Below, in pieces: positions 8,394-19,200 of a stretch of DNA of 36,254 nt. The notes below the pieces were generated by a model. It saw only the letters and a program-made list of their open reading frames with translations. It was not told the DNA's origin and searched no databases. Within the stretch, counting starts at the first letter, position 1, and each line of letters begins with the position of its first letter. The stretch comes from CAMNAO01 sp045605145 (GTDB taxonomy: Bacteria > Bacillota > Clostridia > Oscillospirales > Oscillospiraceae): NCBI GenBank assembly GCA_045605145.1, contig JAZUPH010000015.1, positions 1-36,254 on the forward strand. Reading direction: 5' to 3'. The position numbers and the translations under genes are program-made.

Positions 8394-9773
8394 TTATCTG
8401 CCGCCGACGGTGATGGACGACACGCGGATCATGGGCTGACCCACATTGGTAGGAATCGAGCCGCTGGACGAGCCGCACATACCCTGACCCATTTCAAGAT
8501 TGGTGCCGACCATGTCGATATTCATTATAACATCAGAGCCCTTGCCCACAAGGCTTGCGCCGCGGACAGGCTCACACACCTTGCCGTTGCGGACGATGTA
8601 GCCCTCATTTACGGCGAAGTTGAACTCACCGGTGACGGGGTTGACGGAGCCGCCACCCATCTCCTTGGCGAACAGGCCGTACTCGATGGATGCGATGATG
8701 TCATCATTATTGTCACCGCCCTCGGCGATGTATGTATTGGTCATGCGGGAGGTGGGAGTGAAGCTGTAGCTCTGGCGGCGTGCGTTGCCGGTGGGGGCCA
8801 TGCCCATGCGGCGGCCGTTGAACTTGTCGATCATATAGCTCTTGAGAATGCCGTTCTCAATGAGTACATTCTTTCTGGACGGCGTACCCTCGTCATCGAA
8901 ATTGATGGAGCCCCATGCATTGGGGATGGTGCCGTCGTCAATGGCGGTGACCTTCACATTGGCGATCTGCTGGCCCAGCTTGCCTGCAAATTGAGAGCGG
9001 CCATAGGCAACGGAGCTGGCCTCAAGAGAGTGACCGCAGGCCTCATGGAAAATAACGCCGCCGAAGCCGTTGCCGATGGCAACGGGCATGACACCCGCCG
9101 GGCAGTAGCCGGCACCGGCCATTGTGACAGCCTGTCTTGCGGCGTGGACGCCGGTTGCAACGGGGTCAATAATATCGAACATCTCCATACCCATGCGGCG
9201 GCCGGGGCTGCAGCTGCCGGTCTGGGTTTCACCGTTATGCTCGGCAACGGCGCGAATCGCCATTCTCGTGCGGATCTGGCGATCCTGCGCATAAATACCC
9301 TCGGTATTGGCAACGAGGATGCTGTGGTCAACATTCAGCAAGGAACCGGTGACCTGGCGGATGGATGCATCGTAGTCGCAGGCTGCGAAATATGCCGACT
9401 TGAGAACATCGATCTTCATTGCGTTGGGAACGGTGGAGGGAACGATGACAATGGGATGGGCATCGCCAAAGCGGCGCTCATGGAGGACGACATTGATCTC
9501 AGCCTTGCCCTCGCCCAGTGCCTGGGCCGCCTTCTCGGCGCAGCGGATAAGGCCGCTTTCGCTGGTGTCCACGGTGGTGGCCATGACACTGCGCAGACCC
9601 TTATACACACGCACTGCGGCGCCTGCGATAACAGAGTCGTTAATGGAATCGACCTTGTTGGCAACCATGTTTATGGAATGGTCAATACTGTTTTCACAAA
9701 ACAGCTCAGCATAGTCTGCGCCGGTGGATACTGCTGCGGCGAGAACTCGCTGACATACATCTCTTGCAATCAT
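8394..9773 (-). CDS. tldD: TldD zinc metalloprotease subunit
   Basis: The catalytic half of the TldD-TldE protease. The zinc site is visible as FHEACGHSLEA (HExxxH). The usual downstream family segments NFDDEGTPS, ENGILKSYM and GGGSVNPVTGEFNF are also present. The length (459 residues) is normal. Two in-frame ATG codons lie six bases apart (9779 and 9773). The AAGGAG site is only 2 nt from the first and 8 nt from the second, so I annotate the second, MIARDV. A well-formed promoter lies at 9818-9846. tldE follows directly. No RiPP precursor or modification gene is nearby, so a housekeeping peptide-turnover role is more likely than bacteriocin maturation. Confidence 0.94.
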   Translation of the reverse strand: MIARDVCQRVLAAAVSTGADYAELFCENSIDHSINMVANKVDSINDSVIAGAAVRVYKGLRSVMATTVDTSESGLIRCAEKAAQALGEGKAEINVVLHERRFGDAHPIVIVPSTVPNAMKIDVLKSAYFAACDYDASIRQVTGSLLNVDHSILVANTEGIYAQDRQIRTRMAIRAVAEHNGETQTGSCSPGRRMGMEMFDIIDPVATGVHAARQAVTMAGAGYCPAGVMPVAIGNGFGGVIFHEACGHSLEASSVAYGRSQFAGKLGQQIANVKVTAIDDGTIPNAWGSINFDDEGTPSRKNVLIENGILKSYMIDKFNGRRMGMAPTGNARRQSYSFTPTSRMTNTYIAEGGDNNDDIIASIEYGLFAKEMGGGSVNPVTGEFNFAVNEGYIVRNGKVCEPVRGASLVGKGSDVIMNIDMVGTNLEMGQGMCGSSSGSIPTNVGQPMIRVSSITVGGR

Positions 9774-9781
9774 TGGCATTA

Positions 9782-9787
9782 CTCCTT
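9782..9787 (-). promoter_or_regulatory. Shine-Dalgarno that decides the tldD start
   Basis: AAGGAG on the minus strand. It is 2 nt from the ATG at 9779 but 8 nt from the ATG at 9773, so the inner ATG is favoured. Confidence 0.6.
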
Positions 9788-9817
9788 ATGATTTAATAAC
9801 CTTTTACGGCTAACTGC

Positions 9818-9846
9818 ATTTTAGCATTATATGGCGCGTTTTGCAA
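9818..9846 (-). promoter_or_regulatory. Predicted promoter for tldD-tldE
   Basis: On the minus strand, TTGCAA (9846-9841), a 17-nt spacer, then TAAAAT (9823-9818) with TG one base upstream (extended -10). A TATAAT is also present inside the spacer. Confidence 0.6.
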
Positions 9847-9910
9847 TGTCTGCAGCCAGTAAATATGACTGTACGCAGCTTTAGTATATAAAAACCCTGC
9901 CAGTCTTATA

Positions 9911-9939
9911 TTGCCCTTGTGCCGTTAATGGTTTATACT
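9911..9939 (+). promoter_or_regulatory. Predicted promoter for the DUF1643/PK-C pair
   Basis: TTGCCC (9911-9916), a 17-nt spacer, TATACT (9934-9939), 23 nt before the DUF1643 start codon. It is divergent from the tldD promoter in the same 190-nt gap. Confidence 0.55.
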
Positions 9940-9961
9940 GTAATAAATGGAGGTGTGGTCA

Positions 9962-10585
9962 ATGCATATTCCAAGCGGCAGCACAAGCGAAATTGAAGTC
10001 CTGCGCTTTGAGGACGCTCTTCGCCCGTCGGGCGATGTAAAATGGAACAGGGACCGGTGGATCTTCGTCCCCGACTTCTACTGCGACTACCGTTACATAT
10101 TGGGCACCCGTGGGCAAAAGCCACTTATCTGCATCGGCATAAATCCATCAACTGCCGAGCCGGATAATTTGGACAACACCCTCGCCTCGGTACAGCGCAT
10201 CGCACACCATAACGGCTATGACAGCTTTATCATGTTCAATGTCTATGCCCAGCGCGCCACCCGCCCCGACGATATGGAGCGTGAGCTGAACGCAGATATG
10301 CACCGGGAGAATATGGCGGCCTTCCGCTACATAATGGAGACCTCCGGCCCTAATCCCTCTGTTTGGGCGGCATGGGGAAACATTATCGAAAAGCGCAGCT
10401 ACCTATTCGGCTGTGTTGGTGACATGATCGCTATTGGCGAAGAATTTTCGGCACGTTGGTTTACCAGCGGCAAGCGCTCGGTAAAAGGCCACCCGCACCA
10501 TCCCCTGTATCTGAAAAAGGACAGCCCGCTCGACCCCTTTGACGCGGCTGAATACTGCAGCAAATTCATTCAAAATTTAACATAA
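9962..10585 (+). CDS. DUF1643 domain-containing protein
   Basis: A 207-residue soluble protein of unknown function. The DUF1643 hallmark is IGINPSTAEPDNLDNT (around residues 60-75), followed by NVYAQRATRP. The C-terminal part has WAAWGNIIEKR and a KGHPHHPLYLKKDSPLDPF segment, rich in His and Pro. These conserved polar motifs look like a small-molecule or nucleic-acid binding pocket, but no reaction is established. I chose the ATG at 9962 over the one 15 nt upstream, because the GGAGG overlaps the upstream ATG and sits 8 nt before the chosen one. The PK-C-like gene starts 14 nt after the stop, so the two form an operon. Confidence 0.85.
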   Translation: MHIPSGSTSEIEVLRFEDALRPSGDVKWNRDRWIFVPDFYCDYRYILGTRGQKPLICIGINPSTAEPDNLDNTLASVQRIAHHNGYDSFIMFNVYAQRATRPDDMERELNADMHRENMAAFRYIMETSGPNPSVWAAWGNIIEKRSYLFGCVGDMIAIGEEFSARWFTSGKRSVKGHPHHPLYLKKDSPLDPFDAAEYCSKFIQNLT

Positions 10586-10599
10586 AGGAGCAAGGTACT

Positions 10600-11157
10600 A
10601 TGACAATATTTGAAAAGGGCGGCCCTGTAAACACCCAGGCCTGCTGCAGCATCGCAGTGGAGAAGGCTATTGAGCTTGGCTGCGACATCGTCAGCGCCAC
10701 AAGTGAGGGCGATTCCGCACTGGAAATGAGCCGTATTGCCGCCGAAATGGGCTTTAAGGGCAGCCTGGTGTTCGTGACCCATGCCTACGGCAGCCGTGAG
10801 CCGGGCAAAAACCGTATGTCCGACGAAAGACGCAAGGAGCTTCTGGACGCAGGCCACACCCTTGTCACGGCGACCCATCTTCTCAGCGGCGCGGAGCGAG
10901 GCCTGTCCGCACGGCACAAGGGCGTATACCCGGTTGAGATCATGGCCGATACCCTGCGCATGATTTGTGCGGGTGCTAAGGTATGCGTGGAATGCGCCTG
11001 TATGGCGTTGGACAACGGCGCCATCGAATACGGAAAACCCATCATCTCCGTAGGCGGCACCGGCAAAGGCAGCGATACGGCAGTTGTCATGACCCCGGCA
11101 CACGGCGGCAACATACTTGCCACAAGGGTGCATGAATTTTTGTGCAAGCCGTATTGA
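10600..11157 (+). CDS. Stand-alone pyruvate kinase C-terminal-like (alpha/beta) domain protein
   Basis: A 185-residue protein resembling the C-terminal allosteric domain of pyruvate kinase, without the catalytic barrel. The first half has CDIVSATSEGDSALEMS and FKGSLVFVTHAYGSREPG. The end has ISVGGTGKGSDTAVVMTPA. Free-standing versions occur in archaea and Clostridia and are annotated only by fold. A nucleotide or phosphosugar sensing role is an inference. AAAGGAG precedes the ATG, and the gene is 14 nt behind the DUF1643 gene. A strong bidirectional terminator closes the operon. Being near-complete with no frameshift, it is a real gene and not a pyruvate kinase remnant. Confidence 0.85.
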   Translation: MTIFEKGGPVNTQACCSIAVEKAIELGCDIVSATSEGDSALEMSRIAAEMGFKGSLVFVTHAYGSREPGKNRMSDERRKELLDAGHTLVTATHLLSGAERGLSARHKGVYPVEIMADTLRMICAGAKVCVECACMALDNGAIEYGKPIISVGGTGKGSDTAVVMTPAHGGNILATRVHEFLCKPY

Positions 11158-11191
11158 ACGAACCCTTCGAAAACCCGATTGAATAAAGAAA

Positions 11192-11222
11192 CAGGGCTGT
11201 GCCATCCGGCACAGCCCTGCTG
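11192..11222. terminator. Bidirectional terminator between convergent genes
   Basis: A perfect 12-bp stem (CAGGGCTGTGCC at 11192-11203, GGCACAGCCCTG at 11208-11219) has a 4-nt loop. The minus-strand tail is TTTCTTTATT. The + tail CTGCTGTTTTA is less ideal. Confidence 0.85.
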
Positions 11223-11233
11223 CTGTTTTATGA

Positions 11234-11701
11234 TTACTCAGTAACTTCTTCCTCGGCGGGGGTCTCAACAGTCTCCTCTTCCTCAACGTAAGTCAGCTCG
11301 GACTCTTCAACATCGATGACTTCGCCCTCAACTGCAACTTCCTCAGCCGGCCCTTCGGCAGCTTCCTCAGCCTCCTCAACGGGGGCGGTAAGGCTGGCCT
11401 TGAGTGCCTCGATCTCGGCATCCTTCGCCTCAACAGCGGCGAGAGCGACAGTGATGTTGTTGACAGCGTCAGACATGCTTGCGTCAGCATCGTCCTTATG
11501 CAGTTCATAATAGAGCTTGCCTATCTCGACATAGGACTTCTTCGCATTCTCCTTCTCCTGTGCCACTTCGGCATGGAGCTTTGCAATCTTTGCAAGGACC
11601 TTTGCCTTCTCAACGGCAGCCTTTGCATACACGGCAGACTTGTCGAGCACGTTATTTGCGGTTTCTGTTGCTTTTCTCTTGAATTCCTCAAAATTTGCCA
11701 T
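11234..11701 (-). CDS. Acidic coiled-coil protein of unknown function
   Basis: I do not recognise a named family. The 155 residues begin MANFEEFKRKATETANNVLD, an amphipathic helix rich in Lys, Ala and Glu. A predicted long helix or coiled coil follows to about residue 105 (AKVLAKIAKLHAEVAQEKENAKKSY, then AVEAKDAEIEALKASL as the last heptads). The last 50 residues are a very acidic Glu/Val/Ala tail without Lys or Arg. There is no signal peptide and no membrane segment. It is reminiscent of small helical proteins annotated as 'Ser/Arg-related' or zinc-ribbon-less homologues in Oscillospiraceae, but no function follows. GAGGAGG lies 6 nt before the ATG at 11701. Its own promoter is at 11750-11778 and a strong terminator follows, so it is monocistronic. 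Confidence 0.8.
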   Translation of the reverse strand: MANFEEFKRKATETANNVLDKSAVYAKAAVEKAKVLAKIAKLHAEVAQEKENAKKSYVEIGKLYYELHKDDADASMSDAVNNITVALAAVEAKDAEIEALKASLTAPVEEAEEAAEGPAEEVAVEGEVIDVEESELTYVEEEETVETPAEEEVTE

Positions 11702-11749
11702 AATTATCCTCCTCATATCGCGGTGATCCGCGTAATTTTTACCAAGAGT

Positions 11750-11778
11750 ATTAAACCAGTATTTATCACCAATTGCAA
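11750..11778 (-). promoter_or_regulatory. Predicted promoter for the acidic coiled-coil gene
   Basis: Minus strand TTGCAA (11778-11773), a 17-nt spacer, TTTAAT (11755-11750) with an extended TG upstream. It lies about 50 nt from the ATG. Confidence 0.55.
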
Positions 11779-11891
11779 TACCCCAGGGACAAATTTAAGT
11801 ATTATTTACAACTTTCATCATTAAATATGCGAAAGTTTTCCGCTCATCCATTCTATGCATCAGCATTGCGTCATGCAGCACAGGATTTAAA

Positions 11892-13124
11892 TCACACCTC
11901 CGGCTGCATACACAGTACCGCGTCCTCTTTTATCCCACGGGCGATGCGTGAAATATCGTCCGCGGTCACCTCGGTAACCAGGGCGGCAAGGTCTCCGGGA
12001 AGTAGCTCATGCCCTGCGGCAAGGCGATGCAGGACAAAAGCACACAGAAGTGACGGGTCGTCCGACACCGAATTAAGTTTCGCGGCGGCAGAGGCCTTGG
12101 CAGCCGCAAGCTGTTCGTGGCTGAAGCCGCCATTCACAGCAGTGGTCACGCAGCCGCGAAGCTGCGAAAGAATTTCACTGCAATCAGCGGCTTCAGATGC
12201 CGCACCCAGCAGCATAACACCTTTCAGGTCATCGATGCTGCACATAACATCATAAGGAAGCCCGGTATCACCGAGAAGCGCCTCAAGCACCGCGAAGGCC
12301 GCAGGCTCGGGCTTACGCATGGCGTCACCCATGCGGTAGCCAATGGCGACACAGGCGGTTGAATCAGAAATCTCATCAAAATACCGCAGATCTTTCAAAG
12401 GCGCATAGCGCACCTTGGCGGCGGGCGATTCCCCAAGTTCCCTTGGGCGAAGCGCGGAGAATGCGCCGCGCAGTATGGGCAGAAGCAGTCCCTCATCAAC
12501 ACTGCCGCAATAGAATAGCTCAATCCTTGCGCTGCTGATAAGTCGGCGGTAATAAGGCGTGAGCGTGCCGACGGAAGCACGCTGTATTCCTGAATCGGAG
12601 CCGTATATATCGGCACCATAGGCCTCAGCAGGGCACATACGGTCAAGCAGACAGCGGGCAGATCTGCTGTAAACATCACCCCTTGACGACCTTATCGCGG
12701 CAAGTCGTTCCTTAGCTTTATCAACATATGCACCGTGGAGACGGCCGCCGGTCCTGCGGGGTGAAAGAAGGATCTGACCTAAAAGCTCTGCCGCTTTTTC
12801 AACAACATGGGGCCGTTGAGAAAGGGCAATGTCATCCGGGAAGGTCAAGCAAAGCCCGATATCCTGCAACTCTCCGATTCGGTCAAGGGAAAAAGCGGGT
12901 GCCGGCGCGCCGAACTCAGCCGCGGCGGCGGCAATGCTGCCCTCATCGGGGAAATCCGCAGTGCCCTGCAGCAGCACGATGGGCAAAAGTGCGCCCATGG
13001 CAGCCGTCTGCCTGCTCAGCCTGTCGATAAGGTGGACAGACAGGCAGCCGCTCTTAAATTTGTCGGTGTGGGCAATCGTCAGCCCAACGCCGGGTACCAG
13101 TTCACTTCTTGTCAGTTTGATCAT
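11892..13124 (-). CDS. yfmF: YfmF-like M16 family protein (inactive insulinase-type peptidase homologue)
   Basis: This 410-residue protein is shaped like the two-lobed M16 half-protease. Near the C-terminal lobe are GLPYDVMCSIDDLKGVMLLGAASE and GGFSHEQLAAAKA, typical of the YfmF (YmfF) group. The HxxEH zinc motif of active M16 peptidases is absent, as in known YfmF proteins, which normally pair with a catalytic YfmH encoded next door. No YfmH lies beside it here. In Bacillota the pair is annotated as associated with EF-P modification; that link is from the family, not from this window. The ATG at 13124 follows GGGGGG. The longer frame adds 14 residues without a ribosome site. Confidence 0.8.
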   Translation of the reverse strand: MIKLTRSELVPGVGLTIAHTDKFKSGCLSVHLIDRLSRQTAAMGALLPIVLLQGTADFPDEGSIAAAAAEFGAPAPAFSLDRIGELQDIGLCLTFPDDIALSQRPHVVEKAAELLGQILLSPRRTGGRLHGAYVDKAKERLAAIRSSRGDVYSRSARCLLDRMCPAEAYGADIYGSDSGIQRASVGTLTPYYRRLISSARIELFYCGSVDEGLLLPILRGAFSALRPRELGESPAAKVRYAPLKDLRYFDEISDSTACVAIGYRMGDAMRKPEPAAFAVLEALLGDTGLPYDVMCSIDDLKGVMLLGAASEAADCSEILSQLRGCVTTAVNGGFSHEQLAAAKASAAAKLNSVSDDPSLLCAFVLHRLAAGHELLPGDLAALVTEVTADDISRIARGIKEDAVLCMQPEV

Positions 13125-13246
13125 AGCGCCCCCCACTAACGCCGCAGCAACGCCTCTGCGCGGCACTTATGGGACACCATTTGATCACGGCATCACCACG
13201 GTGCGCGCAAAAACGGAGCAAATAAACATCACATCAATTCAACTTG

Positions 13247-13275
13247 ATTGTACCATAATATCCGACAGAAAGGAA
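13247..13275 (-). promoter_or_regulatory. Weak candidate promoter for the yfmF-like gene
   Basis: Minus strand TTCCTT (13275-13270), a 17-nt spacer, TACAAT (13252-13247) with an extended TGG. Only the -10 side is convincing. It would give a 123-nt leader. Confidence 0.35.
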
Positions 13276-13297
13276 CATAATTATGGCAAAATTTACA

Positions 13298-16200
13298 TCA
13301 TTTGTCGGCTGGGTGAGGCAATTCTATGCCCTTACTCTCTATAGGTGCGCCGTCACATGTGATGTGATAGCCGCTGCCCTTTCTGACCACGTCAATGCGA
13401 TGACCGCACAGCGCAGCGCTGTATCCCTGCCAGTTTGATGGCAGGTTTGGCTGGACGTATACTCTACCCTGTCTGAGCCGGATACCCAGCAGATCTTCAA
13501 GGGCGGTGGTATAGTACCAAGCCGCCGAGCCGGTGTACCATGTCCAGCCTGCCCTGCCGGTCATATTGGGCGATGCGCACACATCTCCGGCAATTACATA
13601 AGGCTCTCCCCTGTATATATGAGGAGGCTTTTTTGCCGGCAACAGGTCGAGAAGCGCCTGCACGCCTTCATCAACCTTGCCGCTTCGTATCAGCGCGGAA
13701 GCGAGCCATATTGCCGCATGGGTATATTGGCCGCCGTTTTCTCTGAAACCGGGACAGTAGCGGACGATATAGCCGGGGTCATCTACCTCGCCGTCAAAGG
13801 GTGGTGTAAACAGCCTTACAATGCCGTCACCGCACAGCGCGGAGTAGGCCGTCATCAGGGCGGCATCCGTCTTTTCCTTATCGACTCCCGCAAATGCCGC
13901 AAAACTCTGGGAAATGGAGTCCACAACGCACTCCACACTGTCCCGCCGGCCAAGCACTGTACCGTCAGGGCGGAAAGCTCTGGGGTAACAGCCGTCTTTC
14001 CAAGAGGCGGCGATGGCAGAATTGAGTTGGGCTGACCATTCTGCAAGCCAATCGGCAATCTGCCCGCGCCCCAGTTCGCGGCAGAGCTTTGCCAACTTCG
14101 CCGCCGTAAGGGAGGCAAATTCACTAAGCCAGATGCTCTCTGCCTGCATATCGCCGTCGGTAAGGTTCATTCCGTCGTTCCAGTCGCCTGACCCCATAAG
14201 AAGCAGACCGTTAGCGCCCACTCCCCTGTCGCGCACAAGCTCCAGGGCTTTGAGCGCGTGATCGATGAGAGGACTGTTTTCCGGAGTTTCAATTGCCTGC
14301 TCATAGCGCTCTTTTTCATCCGGACTGAGCGGCATTGAGGTAAGCCATGGAACCGATTCCGTCAAAATTTCGCAATCACCCGTTTTTTCCACATATTCGG
14401 CCAGAACAAAGGGCAGCCACAGCAGATCATCGGAATATCGGGTGCGCACGCCCTTGCCGCCATCCTCACCCGGGTGCCACCAGTGCTGCACATCGCCTTC
14501 AAGGTATTGACGCGCTGCTGCGCGGATAATATGCGCACGAGCTTCTTGTGGCTGTGTCCACATCAGGGCGCGGCAATCCTGAAGCTGGTCACGGAAGCCG
14601 TATGCGCCGCCGCACTGATCAAGTCCGGCGCGGGCCTTCATACGGCAGGCAGTTGCCTGATACAGCGCCCAGCCATTAAGGTAGTTATTTAGCTGCGCAT
14701 CCGGTGTGTCCACCGTGAGTGTTCCGCACACACGGGTACGCCACTGTTCCTTCACAGCTTCCAGCTCTCTGTTGGCCTGGGCAGGGTCGCACAGAGAAAG
14801 GATTTCATCATGCCCACAGGCACCCACGGTAATGACGGCCGCGCCTGTAAATGGTATGCGCATGGCGCAGCAGGGCACACAGCCGGGGCCAAATGCACCG
14901 TCAAAGCTGCCCTGGAGATAACTGCTCAGATCGCAGGTAAAGGCCTCCGGCTCAACACCCGCACTTATTGCGATACCGCTACTGCCGCCCACCGGGGCGG
15001 TAAATGTGAACACTTTATCGTTAAGTGAAGCGCAGGTGTAGAGTTTGCCGTCATTGTCAGAACCCGACGCAAGTGCTGCGGCATACTCAAGCTGCAGCTT
15101 CACGCCGCCTTCTGCCTTTACGGTCATAATGCGCGCAGGTCTATCGTTGGCGATAAAGACCGTAAGTGTAGTCTTTATGCCACCTGTATCTTTTTCCCAC
15201 TCTGCCCAGCCGAAGCCATAACGCAGGCGGCAGGGATAGCCGTCATCTGCGGCAAACAGGGACACGCGTCTGTCCCCGTCTATAAGGTACAGCCGTTCCG
15301 GGCCTGTGGGCGTAAATCTGTCATTAAGCCATGGTGTGATCTTTCCCTCACGGGCGTTTCTGTGCCACAGGTGGCCTGTTCCCGATTCTGTGGCGATATA
15401 GCCGAAATGCTCGTTTGCGATAACATGGCTGTACGCCCTTGGCGGCAGTGTACCGTCAAAGTGGCATTCGTACTCCCCCTGCCGGTTGCAGGTGAAACGC
15501 GGGTATTCCCTTTCGGGATTTGGCTCAAGCGGCTTGGAGGGCAGCATTCTGCCCGGGACGGGTTTGCCACCGTCGGACACAGAAGCCGACAGCACGCTCA
15601 GGGCATCCTCATTCTGCACATCCACCACATGCACTCCGCCGCGCATGCCCACCGTATGGGCAGCGTCCATATCCTGCAGCAGTGCGCGTACACTTGCATT
15701 CTCCGGACGCATATAGTCACCTGCATCCTGCGTCAAAAGCGCAAGGTCATAATTTTCACCCAGTGTGCTGAGGAATCTGTGGATGGCAACAGGCTGTCTG
15801 AAAGATAATGCCGGGTCGCTGTCGGCGGCATAGGCCGCGATTGGCAGATCGCCGGAGATACCGAAGGGCCAAAGATTCTCGGCGCGGCCGCTTTTGCGAA
15901 GGATAAGATCTTTCTTTCTACTGCTTTCTGGTGTCCTGAACTCCAGCTGAGTCAGAAGCTCCATCGCGGCATCAATACCCGATTCATCAAGGCCGAAGCG
16001 CACTGCCGCCGCAACCGCAGTCTTTCCGCTGCTGCCGGCTTTGTTGTCAAGTATCCGCTCCGCCGCCATAAGTGCGTCATCCCGCGTATCTGCAACAGAC
16101 ATTGAAAGCACGGTGTGGGCATCTTCGCCCTTTTGCAGCCTGACGGGAATGCTGATTATAAGCGCTCCGTCCGGCATTGGGCCTTTTTCAGCGGAAGGCG

Positions 16201-19200
16201 CGAGGGGTACGCCGGGCATATAGCTGCGCCCCATCGTATCCTCCCACGAAACGGAGAACGCAGCATCCCGGCTCCACTTGACGCACATCCAGCATGGTGG
16301 TTTGCCGCCGCCGGGGCGCCTGCGTATGAGAATGCCTTTATCTGTAGACTCATAGTCCATCATAAGACGCGCAAACGCAGGATGGGGCTCGTAGTCCCGG
16401 GCGGACATAAGCACAGGGCGCAGTATGATTACCAGCCGGGCATCCCCATCGCACTCAGACAGAATAGAGAAGCTGCGCCGCTCACCTGTTTCAAGCTCCG
16501 GCACCGATGCGCTCATTTTTGCAGATAGACAGCCCTTATTTGCTTCGATTGTAAAATGCTTCAGGTCCGCAGCAAATGAATACTGCGTATCCCGGTCGTA
16601 CCACGGCGCCTGGGTTATGGGCAGCACAGTATCGCCCATACGCAGGGCAGCGGCAATGCCGAATCCGTCATCCACAGCCGGGTTAAAGCGGGTAAGCTCA
16701 ATATCTGCAAGCCGGGAGCGGCTTGTGCCTGTGTCGGTCATCATAAGGCTGTAGGCACCGTTTGAAAGTAGAACAGATTTTGGTGACAGTGCATCCGGCT
16801 GTGACGATTGCACTGACCATACAGGTGCGGCGGCATAGCGCGCCCTCACCGGCTCCTCTCGCGGTCTTTCCGAGAGGATCGGGGCATTGTCCGGCGCTTT
16901 CTCTTCAAGAAGGGGCTTAAATGCCGCCATTTCCGGCCGTCTCATGAACCTGGCTGCCATTTTGCCGCCTGTGACGGCATTGCCTACGGAGATGATGCTC
17001 ATGCCAATGTGGTGCGCCATATAGGTGCAGACCGGTTTGAAGTTGCCGCCGTCCTGCCGGTCGGGCGTGTAATCGGCGGCCTCATAAAAGCCGTATTTGC
17101 CATAAAGTCCGTCTTTTTCCAGCCTGCGCAGGTTCTTAACCGCCCTGTTGCCTGCCTGCTCGAGAACAAGGAAGCTGGAATAGGGAGATATGACCTTGTC
17201 TTTGTCCATGCCGCGGTTAAGGGCAAGGCTCTGCACTCCATGGGCCTTGTAGCAGTAGCTCAGAGAATTGTCGAAACGAAAGAACGAGCTTTCACTCTCG
17301 CCCCATGGCTCATGGGCAAGCATCTGCTCATTAAGGCAGAAGCGAAGCGATTCCCACAGCATTGAGCCACGGTCGGAACGCAGCAGCAGTTCCGGCATGA
17401 AGTATTCAAACATGGTTCCCGTCCAGGAGGCAAGACCGCTGCTACGCTTTCCGGCAAGGTGCAGACGGCCAAGGCTGCGCCAGTGGCGAAGCGGCACCCA
17501 TCCAAGGGCAACAGCAGTGTAACTTGTAAGGCGCGCCTCACTGGCAAGCAGGTCGTATCTACTGCTGGAGGCTTTGTCTGCCTGGGTATCCCAGCCGGTG
17601 TAGAACAGGCCGCGCCGCTTGTCATACAGCAGGGAGAAGTCGGCACCCAAAGCCAGCTTCTGCGCCCTTTTACCCAGGTCAACCCTGCCCAGCTCGCACA
17701 GTCCGACAGCCAGTGTCAGAAGACAGGCCACAAGGTTTCCACTGTCAACTGTGGAGACAAATGCGCCACCGATGACCTTGAGATTTCGAGTATCGTACCA
17801 GTTATAGAAATGTCCGCGCCACAGGCTCATCCGCTCAAGTGTTGTGAGCGTATTTTCAATCTGCCCAACGGCGGATTCTTTATCGGTGATGCCCATGTCC
17901 CAGGCGGCAAGATGGCTTAATAGCGCCATGCCGATATTTGTGGGGGATGTTCTGTGGGCTGTGCCAAGGGCGGGCATTTCCTGTCTGTTGTCAGGCGGCA
18001 GATAGTTATCCTCCGCACCCGTGTCGGTAAAGTAGCTGTAGGCACGGCGGCAGGCCTGGACAACATAGTCGCGGTCTTGCTTTTCAAGGCGTGTCCTGCC
18101 GGCAAATTTGGCGGCAAGAAGCACGCCGCTCAAAGGTGCAAGCAGCCACAGAACCGATATTAGCCCCACAGCCAAACTGTCGGCGAAGACCAGGGCCGCG
18201 ACTCCGGCCGCAATACAGGGCCACATCGCAAGATAGTAGGTGGAGCAATCGTGCTTCTTGCCCCGCTCCGCCTGTTCGGCGGTGACCCACTGAAGCAAAT
18301 CGCGCTTTGACACCTTGATTCTGTATATTGCAATTACGGTGCCCCAGGCGCATATCCATGCTTCATATGGCAGGAAGGCCAGCTTTGCAAGCATTAAAAG
18401 CAGGCTTTCCCAAACAAGTCTGCCGCTTTCAGGGCGCAGGCGCACCCTGGAGGCCGCCTTGTGGGTCATTTGCCCGGCAAAACTCAAAAATGCGCCGGAA
18501 AGATAGCAAGATGCGGCAACGGCGGCGGTGATGAGAAAATCACCCACGCCACTTATCACCCCGACAAGAATGGCAAACAGGGAAAAAATCGGCACCAGGC
18601 TACGCCTCAAATTATCCAGAATCTTCCACTTATCGGCGTCGCTGAGTATATTGGCAACCTTTTTTCCGCTGGCGTCCAGCACCTTCATCCGCAGCCAATG
18701 GGCGGCCTGCCAGTCGCCACGGACCCAGCGCTGCTGTCTGGCGTACCATGACATAAGCGTTGCCGGGAATCCGTCCGTCAGCTCAACATCGCTGACATAA
18801 GCACAGGAGAGAAACGCCCCCTCCAGCAGATCGTGGCTGAGCACGCGCTCAGTGGGAAACCGCCCTGTGAGGCAGATGTGGTAAGCATCAACATCTATTA
18901 GCCCTTTGCCGTTGAAACTGCCGTTGCCGGTCAGATCCTGATATAGGTCGGAGCATACGCCGCTGTAGGGGTCACAGCCGCCTTTGCCTGCAAAAAGGCG
19001 GGTAAAGAATGTTCTGTTGGCAGCACCGAGACCTACACTGATACGCGGCTGAAACACGCCGTAGCCGCCGGTAACGATCCCGCGGCTGCGGTCGATGACG
19101 GCGCGGTTAAGGGGATGCATTGCGGCCGCCACAAGACGGGACGCAGCACCGGGCACCAGTCTGGTGTCGGAATCCAGCGCCAGTATATACTTTATATTCT

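Noticed and set aside
11811..11838. Inverted repeat AACTTTC...GAAAGTT downstream of the yfmF-like gene
   Set aside because: The stem is only 7 bp with a 14-nt loop and no U-run, so I do not call it a terminator.
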